From positions 62,001-126,000 of the forward strand of contig CAZPQK010000007.1 of assembly GCA_964588695.1 (NCBI GenBank): a stretch of 64,000 bases of DNA, written 5' to 3'. Below are positions 55,901-63,269 of the stretch, piece after piece. Both the position numbers and the translations under genes were made by a program. Origin of the DNA: CAZPQK01 sp964588695 (GTDB lineage: Bacteria > Krumholzibacteriota > Krumholzibacteriia > WVZY01 > JAKEHA01). Under the pieces are notes generated by a model. That model made no database searches, was not told where the DNA came from, and was given only the letters and a program-made list of their open reading frames with translations. The first letter of the stretch is position 1. Every line of letters starts with the position of its first letter.

Positions 55901-56164
55901 TACCACCGCGACTTTAATCTCACGTACCCCGAGCAATATATGATTGACATCGCGCGTACGGTGGGCACCCCCGGCCTATTGGTCGACGACCTGCAAACCA
56001 AGATTGGATTACGGTTTACGTATCGCGGACTGAATGAGTTCTCTCCACGCTACTGCCCGGGTCTTGTGTTGAACTCCGATGGCGAATGGGTATGCGATGA
56101 GACGGCGGTTGGACCGGACGGTTCGGAATGGGAATTCAGAAGTTACTTACATTTCTCAATGTAA
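52964..56164 (+). CDS. GH2-like glycoside hydrolase fused to a predicted outer-membrane beta-barrel
   Basis: A 1066-residue exported protein; signal peptide ends PFAQ. The N-terminal part (about 30-400) is a GH2-type TIM barrel: LMKAMGVNAIRVYNG on an early strand, likely acid/base Glu175 (LLGNENNYG) and nucleophile Glu275 (VVFTEFGCDAF). After a linker (about 400-440), some 600 residues follow as alternating amphipathic strands with aromatic girdles and polar turns (LNAFYRVGHLHWQYEG, INWYAQGTIAG-like, LGLVYQDFKTTMDAALYVS), ending EWEFRSYLHFSM. This is how outer-membrane barrels look, with about 20 or more strands. I know of no standard family with this fusion. GTG start after AAGGGAG. It may cut glucan at a porin mouth. 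Confidence 0.8.
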   Translation: MSLFKGLKILAVVLSLLSMVHVATPFAQQTVRVRQTTRGSTLQVDGKDVMVFGMNWDYFPIGTNYSFSLWNQPDDFVKTALDREMSLMKAMGVNAIRVYNGMPPRWVEYVYDTYGIYTVMNHPMARYGFLLDGTWTPNVDYSNPRLRNAVKAEIVSLVEEFRGTRGILMWLLGNENNYGLSWSSFEIEALPKGERQAARARYLYTLFDEVAAAIKRADNSRPVAMCNGDIQYIDIIAEECNNIDIYGTNVYRGISVRDLYQVVKDKLDIPVVFTEFGCDAFNARAMREDQAMQCRYLVGQWQEIYEQSAGKGRVGNSIGGMTFQWSDGWWKFRQEENLDIHDTNASWPNGGYPEDFVEGENNMNEEWWGITAKGYPDAQGHYNVYPRAAYYALQKAYELDPYAPTTSLETIRAHFASISAAGAELQASGATAALKAEQGGAVKVTNLRFEFETYHTQGSNITTPGIDERQAAYPQYRGGLDRLESAYIDFEAKPTQQVIGRVSLNILGNVPVNPIDEIFYENRGRTYASVTRAALAADSIGIDSDTLNVSDAERVKLYRASLQWQDKYFELNAFYRVGHLHWQYEGDFFGLYRDAYYGENIDIYNGNAPIGAEIAFKRRLEGLKIAIGPELWWGANPAIVGKYQRQLGPVNTTIVFHEDVGEPPGDGFGTAAATSTAIPEQRARKVSLQGEMSRGPFTLTAGGLWAGSRRIDNVFHITDLSRGTTPLIDSVQTSDTFGGRARLSFSKGRVNWYAQGTIAGIVASAGPTALRTNFTEWRLKDPGTGNQNTFLTGATYQAGNFQIAPNFLWQKPMVGPIAPEAVETGETALRNQLDDPFYVRANRETVGYEMIVTYDPTPATWFWQWDNDIREDAPFAAALGLVYQDFKTTMDAALYVSADGSVFPFLASTPERSLWEAYARIVSSPTPSLRLIANAFAGEAEPTGDDPRLIERFGADARVSYGKTLMQVHAKFDDFGPYDYHRDFNLTYPEQYMIDIARTVGTPGLLVDDLQTKIGLRFTYRGLNEFSPRYCPGLVLNSDGEWVCDETAVGPDGSEWEFRSYLHFSM

Positions 56165-56180
56165 TTACATTCGCACAATG

Positions 56181-56208
56181 AAAAGGGCGGGCTAAGGGCC
56201 CGCCTTTT
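56181..56208. terminator. Bidirectional terminator between convergent genes
   Basis: The stem GGCGGGC (186-192) and GCCCGCC (198-204) has a TAAGG loop, with AAAA on the left and TTTT on the right. It ends the GH2/barrel gene on the plus strand and the ABC/GH16 operon on the minus strand. Confidence 0.88.
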
Positions 56209-56209
56209 C

Positions 56210-57169
56210 CTATTCAGCCAAATGGCACCGGACCCAGTGCCCTTCTCCCTGCCGGGTTTGGTCCGGCGAGATTCCCCGACAGACCGGCATTACTTTTGGA
56301 CACCGGGGATGAAATCGGCAACCCGTCGGCGGATTGGTCAGACTTGGCGGTTTCCCTTCAATACTTTGCGGACTGCGACTCCCCGGCACCACACTGGGAT
56401 ACGCTCCCAAAAGGCCATGTGTGTACGGGTGGACCGCGTTCGCGCGAATCGCCGTTACCGGCCCAACCTCTGACAACTGGGCCGCGTAGAAAATCGCCAC
56501 CCGGTCCGACACCTGCAGCATGCGCGCCAGGTCATGGGTAATAAACAGCACGGCAAAACCGAGTTCGTCACGAAGCCGACTAATCTGGTCGAGAATCTCA
56601 CGCTCTACCACCACGTCAAGCGCAGTGGTGGGCTCATCCAGAATTACCAGCTTGGGTTCGAGCGCCAGCGCCAGCGCGATTCCGACACGTTGTCGCATGC
56701 CGCCCGACAACTGGTGCGAAAACGATTCCAAATGGCGCGTGGGAATATCGACGAGATCCAAAAGATGCGCCGCTCGGTCGCGCGCGGCGTCGGGCGAGTA
56801 GTCGGCATGTGCGTCTAGCGTATCCGCAATCTGCTCGCCAATCGACACCACCGGGTTTAACGCGTTCATCGCGCTCTGAAAAACCATCGACATATCCCGC
56901 CACCGCAGCGCGCGCAGTTGTTCTTCGTTGGCTGACAGCACATCGTGTCCGTCAAAGACGACTTTGCCGCCGGTGATAATCGCCGGTGGCGGCAGGATAC
57001 GCATCACCGCCTTGGCCAACGTCGACTTTCCGCAGCCAGACTCGCCAGCAACTCCTAAGATTTCGCCAGGCATTACGTCCAATGTTACGCGGTCAATGGC
57101 ACGCACGGGCCCACGCTCGGACACGTAATCGACGCAAAGATCCTTAACTTGCAGAAGCGGACCGTTCAA
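56210..57169 (-). CDS. Opp/Dpp-type ABC transporter ATPase (OppD/DppD-like)
   Basis: A 319-residue cytoplasmic ATPase. Walker A GESGCGKST, signature LSGGMRQRVGIALAL, Walker B LVILDEPTTALD and the C-terminal GCRFHPRCP motif are present. It is the last gene of a six-gene minus-strand operon. The TTG start overlaps the permease stop (ATTGA), so translation is coupled. Pairs with the ATPase at 50567 to form the heterodimer usual in this family. Confidence 0.93.
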   Translation of the reverse strand: MNGPLLQVKDLCVDYVSERGPVRAIDRVTLDVMPGEILGVAGESGCGKSTLAKAVMRILPPPAIITGGKVVFDGHDVLSANEEQLRALRWRDMSMVFQSAMNALNPVVSIGEQIADTLDAHADYSPDAARDRAAHLLDLVDIPTRHLESFSHQLSGGMRQRVGIALALALEPKLVILDEPTTALDVVVEREILDQISRLRDELGFAVLFITHDLARMLQVSDRVAIFYAAQLSEVGPVTAIRANAVHPYTHGLLGAYPSVVPGSRSPQSIEGKPPSLTNPPTGCRFHPRCPKVMPVCRGISPDQTRQGEGHWVRCHLAE

Positions 57170-58092
57170 TCCATCACCACAGGAGTTGATCGTGTCGGCT
57201 TATGACCCCGACGCTTGAGGTGATGACGCCACACGCGCTCAGTAACCAGGCGCGGGTTGGTGATTTCGTCAAAGCCTGAATTTAGCATGGTCAAACCAAA
57301 GCCCACCAACGCAACACATAACCCGGTCGGCGCAAACGTCCACCAGGCACCAGTCAATAGCGCGGAGTCGTTCTGTGCCCAATAGAGAATGGTTCCCCAA
57401 GTTATCGATGACACGTCGCCAAGCCCCAAAAACTCCAGCCCCACTTGCGCGCCGATCGCATAAACCGTGCTCCCAATTGCCTGTGCCAATAGCAGTGACG
57501 TCATGGTGGGCAGTATCTCGACGCCGACAATGCGCAACTTGCTTTCCCCAGCGACTTCCGCCGCCGACACAAAATCCTGGCGACGCACCGACAATGTTTG
57601 TGCTCGCAATACCCGAGCGTTCCAAGCCCAACCAGTAACAACCAATACAAATCCCAACGTCCAAGGCCCCGAGGGAAGATACGCCGCGATCACGATCGCC
57701 AGAGGTAATCCGGGAATGACCAGAAAAACGTTAAACACCAGCGACAGAAAGCCATCAATACGCCCCCCCATGTAGCCTGCAGTAATCCCTACCAGGGCGC
57801 CAATCAGCACCACGGTCAAGCCAACGCCAAATCCAATCAACAAAGAGAGACGAGTGCCCGAAAGCAATTGCGACAACACATCCTGCCCCTGCCCGTTGGT
57901 TCCCAACCAGTACTCACCACTGGGTGGCTGCAGAGGTTCTCCCACGAGGGCAGACGGGTCATCCACAAGAAACGGCCCAACGATAGCGAGCGCCACGAAG
58001 AGCGCAAGAATAGTTGCGCCGATGCTTGCCTTGCGATCGCTGCGGATAGCGTGAATCCAAACCGACAAACCAGTGGCGTGCTCGCGACTCAT
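57166..58092 (-). CDS. ABC transporter permease (OppC/DppC-like)
   Basis: A 308-residue inner-membrane protein with about six helices. The cytoplasmic EAA-type loop appears at SAAEVAGESKLRIVGVEILP, followed by the conserved Pro. The N-terminal helix and extended periplasmic loop are typical of the DppC branch. It overlaps both neighbours by four bases (ATGA), which indicates strict operon translation. Confidence 0.92.
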   Translation of the reverse strand: MSREHATGLSVWIHAIRSDRKASIGATILALFVALAIVGPFLVDDPSALVGEPLQPPSGEYWLGTNGQGQDVLSQLLSGTRLSLLIGFGVGLTVVLIGALVGITAGYMGGRIDGFLSLVFNVFLVIPGLPLAIVIAAYLPSGPWTLGFVLVVTGWAWNARVLRAQTLSVRRQDFVSAAEVAGESKLRIVGVEILPTMTSLLLAQAIGSTVYAIGAQVGLEFLGLGDVSSITWGTILYWAQNDSALLTGAWWTFAPTGLCVALVGFGLTMLNSGFDEITNPRLVTERVWRHHLKRRGHKPTRSTPVVMD

Positions 58093-59072
58093 CCGACCGA
58101 ATCCCGCGTGCGAGGGTCAAGAAACAGATACACAATATCCACTAGAAAGTTCGCGCCCAGTACCGCGAGCGTAATAAGCAGAAAGATGCCCTGCATAAGC
58201 GCATAGTCCTGTCCCATAACCGCTTGAACCAGCAGGTAGCCCTGCCCGGGATAGGAAAAGACAATCTCGGTAAGCAATGACCCGCCCAGTACGAAACCCA
58301 GGGCCATTCCAAATCCGGTAATGCTGGGAAGCAGTGCGTTGCGAGCGGCATACCGCATCACAATTTTTCGCGGCGAAAGCCCTTTTGCGCGAGCCAGGTT
58401 TACATAGTCCGAGCCAAGTATCGACACCATAGTGTTTCGCATCGACAACAACCACCCGCCTAATGTTGCCACAACAATTGTGCCGACGGGAAGTATCGCG
58501 TGGCGAAACACGTCGAAGAAAAAGGTCAACTGCCAACCCGGCGATAAATCGTCGCCGTGAGCGCCGCCTAGCGGGACAAGCTTCCAGGTAAAACCAAGTA
58601 GATATAGCAGCAACATGGCGAGCCAAAAATAAGGAAACGCTCCGAGGAATGCGAACGTCGCCGGCAAAACGTTGTCAATCCAACCATGCCGCCACCAGGC
58701 GGCAATGACACCAAGAACGGTACCAATGACGAAGCTAGCCACCACAGCCGTTCCGGCAATGAACAGCGTCCACACAAACCCCTGCGCGATCACGTCCGCC
58801 ACTGGAGTTGGAAAATAGGTCACCGAAGTTCCGAACTGGCCGCGAAAAATGCTACCCAAATATGTCAGGTACTGCAGAACGAGAGGTTGATCGGTAAGGC
58901 CGAAGGATTGCCTGAGAGCATCCATTGCTTCCGGGCTCAGTCGACCTCCAAACCGCCCAAAAATGACGCTCGCGGGGTCGCCAGGCATCAGTCGCGGTAG
59001 AAAAAAGTTCAGCGTGAGCGCCGCCCACGCCGCGACCAAATAAAAGCCAAGCCGTTTGAAAATGTATCGCAA
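58089..59072 (-). CDS. ABC transporter permease (OppB/DppB-like)
   Basis: A 327-residue inner-membrane protein. N-terminal YIFKRLGFYLVAAWAAL and the LPRLMPGDP motif mark the DppB family; the EAA loop is at YVNLARAKGLSPRKIVMRYA. Six helices are expected. TTG start at 59072, one base after the binding-protein stop. It forms the translocation channel with the OppC-like protein. Confidence 0.93.
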   Translation of the reverse strand: MRYIFKRLGFYLVAAWAALTLNFFLPRLMPGDPASVIFGRFGGRLSPEAMDALRQSFGLTDQPLVLQYLTYLGSIFRGQFGTSVTYFPTPVADVIAQGFVWTLFIAGTAVVASFVIGTVLGVIAAWWRHGWIDNVLPATFAFLGAFPYFWLAMLLLYLLGFTWKLVPLGGAHGDDLSPGWQLTFFFDVFRHAILPVGTIVVATLGGWLLSMRNTMVSILGSDYVNLARAKGLSPRKIVMRYAARNALLPSITGFGMALGFVLGGSLLTEIVFSYPGQGYLLVQAVMGQDYALMQGIFLLITLAVLGANFLVDIVYLFLDPRTRDSVG

Positions 59073-59073
59073 T

Positions 59074-60747
59074 TCAGTCCCCGCGTGGCTTTAGATTGGT
59101 CAGCACCAGCAGGGTTTCGCCGCGATCAAACGCGTTCGGCGACGGGTTGGCGTATGGATTGTCCGCGGTGGGAAACCCAACCACTCGACTGGTGTTAAAC
59201 TCTGCCCACGATGGATTGGGGTACAAAGGAATCGCTGGTGCTTCCTGCACAAAAATGCGCTGCATATCACCTGCTAACTGATGCTGCAGTTCGGGATCGG
59301 ATGCCTGCTCGAACGCGGCTAAGACCGAGTCCGCTGGGCCGCTTCCGTAACGGTGCCAGTTCCCCATACTCACTTCACCGACAGGCTTGATCGTTCGCGA
59401 AGACATTAGCCAGCGGTAAAACAAGTATGGCGTCGGGCCTTCGTATGACCAGCCGATACTCATGTCGAAGTCGCCTTCTTGAACCCGTTTAAACCACGCA
59501 CTAAAGTCGTAAGTTTTCGCACTAGCCTCGATTCCCAAGTCGGCAAACCCTCGCGCGATTAGTTGACATGCACGCACCCAATCATACCATCCCGACACGA
59601 CAAAGACGTCGAACTTCCATCTGTCCCCATTGGGTAAGCGACGTACTCCATCTTCGCCACGGGCATACCCAGCCTCATCCAACAACCGATTAGCCTCAGC
59701 CACGTCATACGAAACCCACGCGCTATCGCTAGCAACTTCCGGGTTACGCCAGGCCACGTATGCATCACTCAGAGCGGTCGCATCAGCGGGTCGCGTGTAG
59801 TTGCAGGCAGCAATTTCCACCAACTGCTCGCGATTAATCCCCATGCTAAGGGCGCGACGCACCCGCACATCGTTGAATGGCGCCTTAGTGGTATTGAGAT
59901 ACAAAAATACCGTGGTCCCGGTGAGAGGAAACCAATAGTCGTGGTGCTCCGGGTTACGGCTCACAAACACCCGATCAATCGCTGGAATGAAGTTCGCCGC
60001 CCAGTCGACCTCATCGAAAACCAACGCGAGGTTCGCACGATCATTCGACGGCATGATGGGAAAGCGCAGCGCGTCCAGGTACGGCTTACCTTTCTGCCAA
60101 TAGTAAGGGTTTCTACCCAGCTCGAACACCTGGTTGCGAAACACTCTCACTTCGGTAAAGGGGCCGGTCGCGACCGGGTTTTCATTCGGATAGGCGACGG
60201 GGTCTTTAACGTCGCGCCAATGATGTTCTGGGACAATCTGCTGCGCGACAATGTCATCAAATCCAGGGACGTAAACCCGGGCAAAGTAGAAATCAACAGT
60301 TAGCGAATCGACCGCCTTGACGTCGCTAAGGAATCCCCACAGCCGACGGCGGTCGAGTCCGGGGTGCTTGCGCAACAGCTTGTGGGTGAACTCGACATCA
60401 GCCGAATTAAATTCTTCGCCGTCCGACCAGCGCACCTCAGGACGGATCCGAATTCGCACGCGGCGGTTGTCGTCCAGCCACTCGTGCGACAACGCCAGCC
60501 ACGGCACGTAACGGGCTTTTACACTGTTAAAAACGTAAAGCGGTTCGTAAACGCCGGCGAGCGTGGGCCACCGCGGAGAAGTGGCGGGGGTTAGAGGATT
60601 AAAATTACGAATCCACGACGGCTGGGTTTCTTGAATGATGACGGCCGTTCCTGGTGGCGCTGGCGGGCGCTCCCGAACACAGCCACCTACGGCAACCAGG
60701 AGCAGCGTTAGCATCGCAACTTTGGACAACGTGCAACGCCTCATCAT
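59074..60747 (-). CDS. ABC transporter substrate-binding lipoprotein, family 5
   Basis: A 557-residue protein; lipobox ends in Cys23 (LLLVAVGGC). Family-5 signatures are WSDGEEFNSADVEFTHKLL, the DVRVRRALSMGINREQLV segment and the C-terminal lobe. The family binds peptides, nickel or, in several bacteria such as Thermotoga, beta-gluco-oligosaccharides. Its gene is coupled (ATGA) to the upstream GH16 laminarinase, which favours oligosaccharide. The frame is open upstream to 60831, but ATG 60747 directly precedes the lipoprotein signal. Confidence 0.93.
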   Translation of the reverse strand: MMRRCTLSKVAMLTLLLVAVGGCVRERPPAPPGTAVIIQETQPSWIRNFNPLTPATSPRWPTLAGVYEPLYVFNSVKARYVPWLALSHEWLDDNRRVRIRIRPEVRWSDGEEFNSADVEFTHKLLRKHPGLDRRRLWGFLSDVKAVDSLTVDFYFARVYVPGFDDIVAQQIVPEHHWRDVKDPVAYPNENPVATGPFTEVRVFRNQVFELGRNPYYWQKGKPYLDALRFPIMPSNDRANLALVFDEVDWAANFIPAIDRVFVSRNPEHHDYWFPLTGTTVFLYLNTTKAPFNDVRVRRALSMGINREQLVEIAACNYTRPADATALSDAYVAWRNPEVASDSAWVSYDVAEANRLLDEAGYARGEDGVRRLPNGDRWKFDVFVVSGWYDWVRACQLIARGFADLGIEASAKTYDFSAWFKRVQEGDFDMSIGWSYEGPTPYLFYRWLMSSRTIKPVGEVSMGNWHRYGSGPADSVLAAFEQASDPELQHQLAGDMQRIFVQEAPAIPLYPNPSWAEFNTSRVVGFPTADNPYANPSPNAFDRGETLLVLTNLKPRGD

Positions 60748-61574
60748 TTTTGCGTGAACGAATACACCCGAACCCAATCCACCAACATGGTTTGCGGAAA
60801 CGCTGTCGTGGCGTCGGGCGGACCGGGCCAATTGCCCCCAACTGCGACATTAAGAATGATAAAGAACGGTCGATTAAATACCCACGCGTTTCCGCCCGGA
60901 ATTGCTCCGTCAGTTACCGTGTGATAACGTCGGCCATCGATAGTCCAGTGAATGTAGTTCTCGCCCCATTCAATTCCAAATACATAAAACCCATCATTGA
61001 AGTTCGCGCCCGGCAGGGTATAGCTTTGTCCAATTCCGCCGCCGCCTGAATATCCCGGTCCGTGAACCGTTCCATGAATCACATTCGGCTGCTGACCGAG
61101 GTACTCCATAATGTCAATCTCACCGCACTGTGGCCAGCCAACCTGGTTGAAGTTGCTGCCCAGTAACCAGAATGCAGGCCAAATCCCCTGCCCGACCGGC
61201 AGCTTTATTCGCGCTTCAAACCGACCGCGATGTTGTTGGAACTTTCCTTGGGTTTTAATGCGCCCCGAAGTGTAAGCCGAACCCTGGTAGCTTTCTTCAC
61301 GCGCTACAATTGCAAGGTTGCCGTTACCGTCCAGCGAGACATTGATCGGGCGATCAGTGTCAAACTCAAGTTGATTGTTTCCCCAGTTGGTTCCGATATC
61401 AAAAGTCCATTTGGCAGCGTTGGGAAGTTCGCCAGAAGAGCCCGTGAAGTTGTCTTCCCAAGTCAGCACCCATTCAAACGCCGCTTCGTCTTCGCCGCAA
61501 CCTACCAACAACAAGGGCGCGACCATGGCTAACAGGATCAGTTGTGGCCTTAGGCGCTGCTTCGATTGCATCAT
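60744..61574 (-). CDS. GH16 endo-beta-1,3-glucanase (laminarinase) lipoprotein
   Basis: A 276-residue protein; lipobox ends in Cys26 (LLLVGCGED). The catalytic core GEIDIMEYLG gives Glu152, Asp154 and Glu157, with the extra Met of laminarinase-type GH16. WPAFWLLGS and the late FIILNVAVGGNWPG and DWVRVYS strands are family hallmarks. The start is one of two adjacent ATG codons (61574/61571) after GGAG; the frame is open to 61655. Anchored to the envelope, it would cut beta-1,3-glucan to oligomers for the co-transcribed binding protein and permeases. Confidence 0.93.
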   Translation of the reverse strand: MMQSKQRLRPQLILLAMVAPLLLVGCGEDEAAFEWVLTWEDNFTGSSGELPNAAKWTFDIGTNWGNNQLEFDTDRPINVSLDGNGNLAIVAREESYQGSAYTSGRIKTQGKFQQHRGRFEARIKLPVGQGIWPAFWLLGSNFNQVGWPQCGEIDIMEYLGQQPNVIHGTVHGPGYSGGGGIGQSYTLPGANFNDGFYVFGIEWGENYIHWTIDGRRYHTVTDGAIPGGNAWVFNRPFFIILNVAVGGNWPGPPDATTAFPQTMLVDWVRVYSFTQK

Positions 61575-61608
61575 CAACCAGAGCTCCGACGACGGCAGGA
61601 AACGACGA

Positions 61609-62991
61609 CTACTTGTGGAAATAAATGTTATCGATAAAGACAACCTGTGGACCACCGGAGATGATGATCTGTCCGATGTTTCCTTTTGTCGTCAAACTTG
61701 CAAAGAAAGCCATCGGAATCTCCAAGCTACTCCACTGACCGGCGACAAACGGCGGTGTTGTGGTCGACGCAAGCGTCACCTCAGATTCGGTAGGCGGATT
61801 ATTTGGCACGTCGTCAGGTCCGAAATCGACCAGCTTAACCCTAAACTGGAACCCTTCTGGTGCGAAAACATCCATATGGAAGTGCGTCATTTGCGACGCG
61901 TCGACGGTTGGCGTAGACCCAGGGTGCACCCGAATCTCGATACCAGCGAAACCCAGATTGGTGTAAACCTTGGTTAAGTTGCCCGCAATCGCGACGTCAA
62001 AAAGAGTCGGATACGGCGCGGACCAATCTGCAACAAACTTGTCCACGGCGACATCGGCATAGACATCGCTAAAGATCGAAACCACATCCTCTGCCGGAAC
62101 CGTCGGTGTTGGCGCGGGCGTACTCGGCGCGTCGATGACGCTGAAAGAAATCGTTCCTACCACGTCCACATCCCCCAACCGAGCGGTTACGTCGGCCGCG
62201 CCCGGCCCCACGACTCGGATGCCGGTGGCAGTTGGTCTCACAACGCTATCGTCGGTCGAAAAGAACGTAAAGTATCCCGGCATATGACTAACGACGACTG
62301 TCCCGCTTCCCACATCGAAACTGGTTTCGGTACCGGTGATACTCGCCGCCGCGCCAACAACCGTGGAACGATTCTGGGCCGGCATGGTCGGCTGCGGATT
62401 GCCGATGCTGGGGTTGTTTACAAACCGAATGTCGTCAAACCAGATCTTCGAACCCACTCCAGTCTCATCGCCTTCAGCAAAAAAGAACAGGCCGCCTTCG
62501 GTCGAAAGTCGGGCCGCAAGTGGGATCGGAATAAAAAAACGAGTCCAAGTGGTGGTCAGAGGGATGTTTCGACGCTCGGCCGTGTACAGCGAGCCGCCAG
62601 TGTTATCGTTCCCAAAGCCCGCAACATCAAGTGTAATGGGAACGTCTGACTTCGCCCAAAACGCCAGTGCGTTATAGACCGAGAAATCACGAACGCGGTC
62701 GGTGGTAAATGCGCCACCAGCGTAGTCAGCGCCCTGGCTTCCGGCAACAGGCGGAACCGTAACAAGTAGCGCTGTAGACCCAGACTGCACGTCGCCGGTA
62801 GTAAGTTGCACGGCGTCCAGCTTCGAACCGGCGAACGCCTGAAAAATAACCGAGCTTCCAAAGTCGTCGCCAAACACCAACGGATCAGTGTTTCCGGGAG
62901 CAAACATCAGGTCGCTAGTGTCACGCGTGCAGCCAGCTACCGCAACCAGCAGAGACAAACCAACTACCAGAACGATTGATTTGCGGCACAT
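61609..62991 (-). CDS. Surface lipoprotein with CBM-like and Big domains, probable glucan-binding
   Basis: A 460-residue protein; the start at ATG 62991 (MCRKSIVLV) follows GGAGG, and the lipobox ends in Cys21 (VAVAGC). The N-terminal CBM-like sandwich (about 35-190) has AFWAKSDVPITLDVAGFG and the KIWFDDIRFV end strand. A Big/invasin-like Ig domain (about 205-310) follows, with STDDSVVRPTATGIRVVGPG (read in parts). After a Pro/Thr linker a second CBM-like sandwich (about 325-460) ends VVFIDNIYFHK. No catalytic motif is seen. First gene of the GH16-ABC operon; probably captures glucan at the surface. Confidence 0.8.
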   Translation of the reverse strand: MCRKSIVLVVGLSLLVAVAGCTRDTSDLMFAPGNTDPLVFGDDFGSSVIFQAFAGSKLDAVQLTTGDVQSGSTALLVTVPPVAGSQGADYAGGAFTTDRVRDFSVYNALAFWAKSDVPITLDVAGFGNDNTGGSLYTAERRNIPLTTTWTRFFIPIPLAARLSTEGGLFFFAEGDETGVGSKIWFDDIRFVNNPSIGNPQPTMPAQNRSTVVGAAASITGTETSFDVGSGTVVVSHMPGYFTFFSTDDSVVRPTATGIRVVGPGAADVTARLGDVDVVGTISFSVIDAPSTPAPTPTVPAEDVVSIFSDVYADVAVDKFVADWSAPYPTLFDVAIAGNLTKVYTNLGFAGIEIRVHPGSTPTVDASQMTHFHMDVFAPEGFQFRVKLVDFGPDDVPNNPPTESEVTLASTTTPPFVAGQWSSLEIPMAFFASLTTKGNIGQIIISGGPQVVFIDNIYFHK

Positions 62992-63269
62992 GCGCTGCCT
63001 CCGATTTGACACGGACATATGATTTGGATTACTCAGGGTCAAACGGATGCTTCCGCGTAGGATCAAGCTGCGAGCTAGCGTTACGATGCAAACCAACGTA
63101 AGTCGCGGCTATAACTTTGGTTATATGATGCCGCCTCTACTATCATCGCCGCAGTTGGGTACCCAGTCAAGGGGCAACTTCGTATAAGGTTGGAATGCTT
63201 GATCTTAGCTCGCCACTTGGGCATCATACGTGATCCCTACACCGTCTCAAATAGACCAATAAGGTAAGC

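Noticed and set aside
63156..63165. Palindrome TGGGTACCCA as a regulator site
   Set aside because: It is only ten bases, one copy, with non-extending flanks; expected by chance in 64 kb at this composition.
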